DNA of 52,210 nt from Nocardioides sp. (GTDB taxonomy: Bacteria > Actinomycetota > Actinomycetes > Propionibacteriales > Nocardioidaceae). Location of the stretch: contig NZ_JASBRN010000066.1 in the NCBI RefSeq assembly GCF_030149505.1, positions 1-52,210 on the forward strand, read 5' to 3'. The stretch's first letter is position 1; every line of letters starts with the position of its first letter. The notes under the pieces are model-generated. The model saw only the letters and a list, made by a program, of their open reading frames with translations, was not told where the DNA came from and searched no databases. This document shows positions 45,367 through 52,210 of this stretch, piece after piece. The translations under genes and the position numbers were made by a program.

Positions 45367-45404
45367 AACCTAGCCCGCAGGGGTCCGGGCCGCGTGGCTA
45401 CGCT
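45367..45404. promoter_or_regulatory. Divergent -10 elements: membrane protein and pduO-type gene
   Basis: Minus strand TAGGTT (45367-45372), 6 nt from ATG 45360. Plus strand TACGCT (45399-45404), 7 nt from ATG 45412. Both suggest leaderless mRNAs. Confidence 0.55.
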
Positions 45405-45411
45405 CTCGGTC

Positions 45412-46002
45412 ATGGTGAACCTGACGCGCATCTACACCCGCACCGGCGATGCCGGCGAGACCCGGCTCGGCGACATGAGCGTCACCACCAAGAACGACCT
45501 GCGCCTGCACGCCTACGCCGACGTCGACGAGGCCAACGCCACGATCGGCCTCGCGGTCGCCACCGGCGGGCTCGACGAGGACGTCGTGCGGGTGCTGACC
45601 CACGTGCAGAACGACCTCTTCGACGTAGGCGCGGACTTCTGCACCCCGGTGGTCCCGGACCCCGAGTACCCGCCCCTGCGGATCGAGCAGGACTACGTCG
45701 ACCGCCTCGAGGCCTGGTGCGACGAGTACAACGAGCACCTCGAGCCGCTGCGCTCTTTCATCCTCTCCGGTGGTACGCCGGGTGCCGCACACCTGCACGT
45801 GGCCCGCACCGTCGTCCGCCGGGCCGAGCGGTCCGCCTGGGCGGCCTACGAGCAGCACCACGACACGATGAACAAGGTGGCCATCACCTATCTCAACCGG
45901 CTCTCGGACCTGGTCTTCATCCTCGCCCGGCACGCCAACCGCGCCCAGGGCGACGTGCTCTGGGTGCCGGGTGGTGAGCGGACGGCCTCCTCCGGGGAGT
46001 GA
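45412..46002 (+). CDS. Cob(I)yrinic acid a,c-diamide adenosyltransferase (PduO type)
   Basis: A 196-residue ATP:cob(I)alamin adenosyltransferase that makes adenosylcobalamin, the cofactor needed by the mutase encoded at 42-44 kb. The ATP-binding N-terminus TRIYTRTGDAGETRLGD, HVQNDLFDVGADFCTP, ARTVVRRAERSAW and YLNRLSDLVFILARHAN are all family hallmarks. It forms trimers with active sites between subunits. The start follows a TACGCT -10. It ends 3 bp from the convergent MFS gene. The homologue Rv1314c lies at the same place near the atp genes in M. tuberculosis. Confidence 0.96.
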   Translation: MVNLTRIYTRTGDAGETRLGDMSVTTKNDLRLHAYADVDEANATIGLAVATGGLDEDVVRVLTHVQNDLFDVGADFCTPVVPDPEYPPLRIEQDYVDRLEAWCDEYNEHLEPLRSFILSGGTPGAAHLHVARTVVRRAERSAWAAYEQHHDTMNKVAITYLNRLSDLVFILARHANRAQGDVLWVPGGERTASSGE

Positions 46003-46005
46003 GCC

Positions 46006-47226
46006 TCAGTCCAGTGGGGCCGGCGTGCGGGTCGCGAGCACGCTGAGCGCCGCGGGCAGCATGAGCGCGGTGACCGCGAGGAGCACCTCGAGCGTGCCGA
46101 TCCGGTCGCCCAGGTGGCCCAGCAGCGGCGGGCCGGCCAGGAACGCGCCGTACCCGACCGTCGAGACGACCGAGACCCGCGCTGCGGCCCGCTCGCCCTC
46201 GTCGGCGGCCGCGCTCATGCCCACGGGGAAGCCGAGGGCCGCACCCAGGCCCCAGAGCAGGACACCCAACACGACGAACGGCAGCGCGGGGCCCGGGAAC
46301 GCACCACCCAGCACGGTGAGGACCGCGCCGAGCGCAGCCAGCGCGGCACTTCCCCACAACGTCGCCGGTCGGCCGTAGCGGTCCAGCAGCACCGGTCCGT
46401 AGAGGCGGCCGGCGGTCATCGCCACGACGAAGAGCGCGAACCCGGCGACCCCGACCCAGTGCTCGACGCCGTAGCCGTCGATCAGGCCGAGGGTGAGCCA
46501 GTCGTTGGCGGTGCCCTCGACCATGGCGAAGCACAGCACCATGAGGCCGATGGCCAGGGTCCGCGGCTCGCGCCACGGCGAGGGGCCGCGGCGCACGGCT
46601 CCGCCGTCGCCGGCCGCGGCGGCCGGCTCGGCAGGCAGGAAGCGGGCGGAGGTGGTCCAGGCGACGACACCGATGACGACGGCCGCGCCCACGAGGTGCA
46701 GGAGCATCGGGACGTCCAGGGCCACGACCAGGATCCCGATGCCGGCGCCCAGGAAGGAGCCCGCGCTCCAGGCGGCGTGGAAGCGCGGCATCACGGTGCG
46801 CGCCATCCGACGCTCGACCTCGGCCGCCTCGACGTTCATCGCCACGTCCCAGACACCGATGCCGATGCCGTGCACGAAGAGCCCGACCGCGGCCAGGGGC
46901 AGCTGGCCCGTCACGGCGCCCAGGGCGGCCACGGAGAGGCCCACGGTGTCCGCGAGCACGCCACCGCGCACGGTGCGGGTCGCGCCGATCCGCTCGATGA
47001 CGCGACCGGTGCTGGGCAGCGCGACGAGCGAGCCGCCGGCGATGGCCAGCAGCAGCATGCCGAGCGAGCCGTTCGACAGCGACAGCCGCTCACGCAGGTC
47101 GGGCAACCGCGAGACCAGGGAGGCGAACACCAGGCCGTTGAGGACGAAGGAGGCCGCGACGGCGTTGCGGGCGGCGAGCAACCCCGGCGCGAGAGGGCTG
47201 CGGCGTACGTCGGTCGTGGCACTCAC
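46006..47226 (-). CDS. Major facilitator superfamily permease
   Basis: A 406-residue MFS protein with twelve predicted helices in two halves. The loop 2-3 region reads GRVIERIGATRTVRGG and the matching second-half loop is GRLYGPVLLDRYGRPATL. VEGTANDWLTLGLIDGYGV after helix 6 resembles the fucose permease/YbjJ-like branch. The substrate is unknown. It starts at GTG with a -35/-10 pair immediately upstream, and converges with the cobalamin adenosyltransferase gene. Confidence 0.9.
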   Translation of the reverse strand: MSATTDVRRSPLAPGLLAARNAVAASFVLNGLVFASLVSRLPDLRERLSLSNGSLGMLLLAIAGGSLVALPSTGRVIERIGATRTVRGGVLADTVGLSVAALGAVTGQLPLAAVGLFVHGIGIGVWDVAMNVEAAEVERRMARTVMPRFHAAWSAGSFLGAGIGILVVALDVPMLLHLVGAAVVIGVVAWTTSARFLPAEPAAAAGDGGAVRRGPSPWREPRTLAIGLMVLCFAMVEGTANDWLTLGLIDGYGVEHWVGVAGFALFVVAMTAGRLYGPVLLDRYGRPATLWGSAALAALGAVLTVLGGAFPGPALPFVVLGVLLWGLGAALGFPVGMSAAADEGERAAARVSVVSTVGYGAFLAGPPLLGHLGDRIGTLEVLLAVTALMLPAALSVLATRTPAPLD

Positions 47227-47232
47227 CCGACC

Positions 47233-47261
47233 ATGGTGCGCCTGGTTTGTTTACCGGTCAA
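47233..47261 (-). promoter_or_regulatory. Promoter of the MFS gene
   Basis: TTGACC (47256-47261), 17-nt spacer, CACCAT (47233-47238), 6 nt, GTG 47226. The -35 region includes ACCGGT within a short AT-rich inverted repeat. Confidence 0.5.
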
Positions 47262-47282
47262 ATGGCGATCGGTCGCCCCGGC

Positions 47283-47741
47283 TCAGGGCCGGGTCCCCCG
47301 CGACCCGGGCATCTCCGCCCCCGGTGGGCGCGCCTCGAGCCAGGCCTGGAAACCGGTGAGCGTGGCCGGGCTCATCGCCAGCTCGATGTCGCCGTCGGCA
47401 GCCCGGCAGGAGATGACCACGTGGTCGGGGAAGAGCGAGACCTGCTCGGGGCCCTCGGGGTCACGGCGACCGACGTAGGTCAGCTCCTCGCGCACCCAGG
47501 TGCGCTTGGGCCGCGGCGAGAGCGAGAAGATCCGGAACCACTCCAACCGCTCGTCGGAGTAGCGGCCCACACCCAGCAGCCAGCCCCGCCCCGGGTGCGC
47601 GGTGCGCACGCGGTGGGACAGCTCGAAGGTGCCGCCGGAGCGCGCGATGACCCGTCGGCGGACGACCAGCCCGAGCCCGTAGAGAAGCACCAGCACCAGC
47701 AGCCCGCCGGCGATGTCGAGCAGCCACTGCCACAGCGGCAC
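47283..47741 (-). CDS. DUF2550 family protein
   Basis: A 152-residue actinobacterial protein with one N-terminal membrane helix (LLDIAGGLLVLVLLYGLGLVV) followed by a cytosolic beta-rich domain: RVRTAHPGRGWLLGVGRY, LEWFRIFSLSPRPKR and a C-terminal MSPATLTGFQAWLEARPPG. The GTG at 47741 is preferred over the ATG at 47786 because a GAGGGGG ribosome site precedes it and the family is about 150 residues. DUF2550 genes commonly follow atpC in actinobacteria (Rv1312 in M. tuberculosis), as here. The function is unknown. Confidence 0.87.
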   Translation of the reverse strand: MPLWQWLLDIAGGLLVLVLLYGLGLVVRRRVIARSGGTFELSHRVRTAHPGRGWLLGVGRYSDERLEWFRIFSLSPRPKRTWVREELTYVGRRDPEGPEQVSLFPDHVVISCRAADGDIELAMSPATLTGFQAWLEARPPGAEMPGSRGTRP

Positions 47742-47778
47742 CGCATCCCCCTCACGCCGACGAGTCCGGGAAACGACA

Positions 47779-47825
47779 CCACCCACCGTCCCGGCTGGGG
47801 GTCACCCTAGCGGGACGGTGGGTGG
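47779..47825 (-). terminator. Strong hairpin downstream of atpC
   Basis: A perfect 15-bp stem (CCACCCACCGTCCCG with CGGGACGGTGGGTGG) and a 17-nt loop begin 28 bp after the atpC stop. It would end the atp operon or limit read-through into the DUF2550 gene, whose alternative 47786 start lies inside the stem. Confidence 0.82.
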
Positions 47826-47852
47826 GTCAGGACCTGCGGGGCAGGCGTGCGG

Positions 47853-48250
47853 TCAGCTGGACTTCTCGGCAGCCCGGATGCGCGCCTCGGCGCGTCGGAT
47901 CCGCATCTCGCGCTCGTCGCCGGTGGGCAGCCCCTGGGCCGCCTCCAGCTCCGCGCGCGCCTCGTCGACCTTGATCTCCTCGGCCAGCAGCGCGTGCTCG
48001 GTGAGGATCGAGACCCGGTCGTCGGCGACGGAGATGAACCCGCCGTCGACGGCCGCGTGCACGACACCCTCGGGAGCGTTGATCTCGATCGCGGCGTCCG
48101 TGAGCAGGGCGAGCATGGGCGCGTGGCCCTGCAGCACACCCATGTCGCCCTCGGTCGTGCGAGCGATGACCATCGACGCCTCGCCGGACCACACGGTCCG
48201 GTCGGCGGCGACCAGCGCGACCTGCAGGCCGGTGGCTCCCTCGCTCGTCA

Positions 48251-48251
<1 letters not shown>
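47853..48251 (-). CDS. atpC: ATP synthase F1 subunit epsilon
   Basis: A 132-residue epsilon subunit of the central stalk. The N-terminal beta sandwich (VALVAADRTVWSGEASMVIA, GDMGVLQGHAPMLALL, VDGGFISVADDRVSIL) is followed by a C-terminal helical pair (EEIKVDEARAELEAAQ). Its ATG shares one base with the atpD stop (TGATG), so translation is coupled. It is the last gene of the operon before the terminator. Confidence 0.96.
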
Positions 48252-50664
<2,413 letters not shown>

Positions 50665-50667
50665 GGG

Positions 50668-52210
50668 TCAGCCCCGCTTCTGCTTGACGATCTGCTCCTG
50701 CTCGACGTCCTCGTCCTCCAGGGCCTCGTGCTCCTCGGTGCCGATCTTGATCGACTGCCCCTCGGAGGTCTCGAACTGGTCCAGGAAGGAGTCGTAGGCG
50801 CCCTCGAGGGCCGACGAGGTGTCGTCGCTGAAGTCGCGGCTCTCGCGGATCCCGTCGAGGATCCCGGAGTGCTCGCGCCGCAGGTAGTCGAGGAACTCGG
50901 ACTCGAACCGCGCCACGTCGTCGGTCGGCACCTTGTCGAGGCGACCGGTGGTCCCGGTCCACAGCGACGCGGTCATCTCCTCGACCGGGTACGGCGTGTA
51001 CTGCGGCTGCTTGAGCAGCGCCATCAGCCGCGAACCACGGTCCAGCTGCTGACGCGACGCGGCGTCGAGGTCGGAGGCGAACATCGCGAAGGCCTCCATC
51101 GCGCGGTACTGCGCGAGGTCGACCTTGAGCGATCCGGTGACCTTCTTGACGGCCTTCGTCATCGCGGCGCCGCCGACTCGCGAGACCGAGATCCCGACGT
51201 CGATCGCGGGGCGCTGGTTCGCGGCGAACAGGTCCGACTGGAGGAAGATCTGGCCGTCGGTGATCGAGATGACGTTGGTCGGGATGTAGGCCGACACGTC
51301 GTTGGCCTTGGTCTCGATGATCGGAAGACCGGTCATCGAGCCGGCGCCCATCTCGTCGGAGAGCTTCGCGCAACGCTCCAGCAGGCGGCTGTGCAGGTAG
51401 AACACGTCGCCCGGGTAGGCCTCACGGCCCGGCGGACGGCGCAGCAGCAGGGACACGGCGCGGTAGGCCTCGGCCTGCTTGGACAGGTCGTCGAAGATGA
51501 TCAGCACGTGCTTGCCGGCGTACATCCAGTGCTGTCCGATCGCCGAGCCGGCGTAGGGCGCGATGTACTTGTAGCCGGCCGGATCGGACGCGGGCGCGTG
51601 CACGATGGTGGTGTACTCGAGCGCACCGGCCTCCTCGAGGGCGCCACGCACGGAGGCGATGGTCGAGCCCTTCTGACCGATCGCCACGTAGATGCAACGC
51701 ACCTGCTGCGACGGGTCACCGGAGTCCCAGTTCTGCTTCTGGTTGATGATCGTGTCGATGGCGATCGTCGTCTTGCCGGTCGCACGGTCACCGATGATCA
51801 GCTGGCGCTGCCCGCGCCCGACCGGGGTCATCGCGTCGATGGCCTTGATACCGGTCGCGAGCGGCTCGTGCACCGACTTGCGCGCCATCACTCCGGGAGC
51901 CTGCAGCTCCAGCGCACGGCGACCGGTGGTCTCGAGGTCGCCGAGGCCGTCGATCGCGCGGCCCAGCGGGTCCACGACGCGGCCCAGGTAGCCGTCCCCG
52001 ACCGGGACCGAGAGGACCTCGCCGGTACGACGGACGCTCTGACCCTCCTCGATGCCCTCGAAGTCACCCAGGACCACGACGCCGATCTCGCGCGTGTCCA
52101 GGTTCAGCGCCAGGCCCTGCGTGCCGTCCTCGAACTCGAGGAGCTCGTTGGCCATGGCCGAGGGAAGACCGGAGACACGGGCGATGCCGTCGCCGGCCTC
52201 GGCCACGGTG
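50668..52210 (-). CDS. atpA: ATP synthase F1 subunit alpha, 5' end outside window
   Basis: About 513 C-terminal residues of the non-catalytic alpha subunit; the first roughly 30 codons lie beyond the window edge. The nucleotide loop is [14 protein letters not shown], with [27 protein letters not shown], the arginine-finger region [16 protein letters not shown] and [22 protein letters not shown]. The GTG at 52206 is an internal Val codon ([15 protein letters not shown]), not the start. The tail ends in an acidic stretch ([15 protein letters not shown]), longer than in E. coli as usual in actinobacteria. Confidence 0.97.
   Translation of the reverse strand, partial: TVAEAGDGIARVSGLPSAMANELLEFEDGTQGLALNLDTREIGVVVLGDFEGIEEGQSVRRTGEVLSVPVGDGYLGRVVDPLGRAIDGLGDLETTGRRALELQAPGVMARKSVHEPLATGIKAIDAMTPVGRGQRQLIIGDRATGKTTIAIDTIINQKQNWDSGDPSQQVRCIYVAIGQKGSTIASVRGALEEAGALEYTTIVHAPASDPAGYKYIAPYAGSAIGQHWMYAGKHVLIIFDDLSKQAEAYRAVSLLLRRPPGREAYPGDVFYLHSRLLERCAKLSDEMGAGSMTGLPIIETKANDVSAYIPTNVISITDGQIFLQSDLFAANQRPAIDVGISVSRVGGAAMTKAVKKVTGSLKVDLAQYRAMEAFAMFASDLDAASRQQLDRGSRLMALLKQPQYTPYPVEEMTASLWTGTTGRLDKVPTDDVARFESEFLDYLRREHSGILDGIRESRDFSDDTSSALEGAYDSFLDQFETSEGQSIKIGTEEHEALEDEDVEQEQIVKQKRG

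Noticed and set aside
47247..47262. TTACCGGTCAA before the MFS gene as a fourth acyl-CoA operator
   Set aside because: Only the first six bases agree with the shared motif; the right half does not.

Overview
The window is a gene-dense, very GC-rich chromosomal segment of an actinobacterium. The gene set (NucS, GlgE maltose-1-phosphate pathway, DUF2550 behind the ATP synthase genes, FilP-like coiled-coil protein, IdeR/DtxR-type box) and the style of the palindromic repeats suggest Nocardioidaceae, probably Nocardioides or a close relative. That placement is inference. I see no rRNA, tRNA, CRISPR array, phage, insertion sequence or integrase.

Layout. 0-1 kb: end of an enoyl-CoA hydratase gene and a YbjN-like gene. 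1.1-6 kb: convergent glgX and glgP (glycogen debranching and phosphorolysis). 6.1-9.6 kb: a large secreted M36 metalloprotease. 9.6-10.4 kb: a GIY-YIG nuclease gene flanked by inverted arrays of one palindromic repeat. 10.4-17.9 kb: the translationally coupled operon glgE-treS-mak-glgB. 18-23 kb: GNAT-NUDIX fusion, a palindrome pair, EI24 membrane protein, redox-dead YbbN-like protein, acetyl-CoA hydrolase/transferase. 22-26.4 kb: meaB, thiolase, methylmalonyl-CoA epimerase and crotonyl-CoA carboxylase/reductase. 26.6-34.7 kb: FilP-like protein, AI-2E-type permease, two DMT exporters, DUF998, CGNR regulator, secreted GH114 protein, lone receiver protein, membrane protein. 34.7-38.7 kb: fused 3-hydroxybutyryl-CoA dehydrogenase, GNAT, Na+/alanine symporter. 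38.8-42 kb: nucS, DUF952, a secreted pseudo-hydrolase and an iron-regulated small protein plus ferritin. 42-46 kb: ethylmalonyl-CoA mutase, STAS protein, membrane protein, cob(I)alamin adenosyltransferase. 46-52 kb: MFS permease, DUF2550, atpC-D-G-A.

How it works together. Two metabolic systems dominate. GlgX, GlgP, TreS, maltokinase, GlgE and GlgB form a complete route between trehalose, maltose-1-phosphate and branched alpha-glucan. Thiolase, 3-hydroxybutyryl-CoA dehydrogenase, an enoyl-CoA hydratase, Ccr, epimerase, ethylmalonyl-CoA mutase, a MeaB chaperone and an adenosylcobalamin-forming enzyme cover much of the ethylmalonyl-CoA route for C2/C4 acyl-CoA assimilation. Three of these genes share a candidate operator. 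The backbone order (atp genes, DUF2550, pduO, nucS, epimerase, thiolase, ybbN, glgB/glgE/glgP) resembles the Mycobacterium tuberculosis Rv1308-Rv1328 region, so this is probably old core chromosome with later insertions.

Most worth a second look: the GIY-YIG gene boxed by inverted palindromic arrays (a possible repeat-propagation system), the shared acyl-CoA operator, and at least 17 start codons placed 6-8 nt after a -10 hexamer, pointing to widespread leaderless mRNAs.
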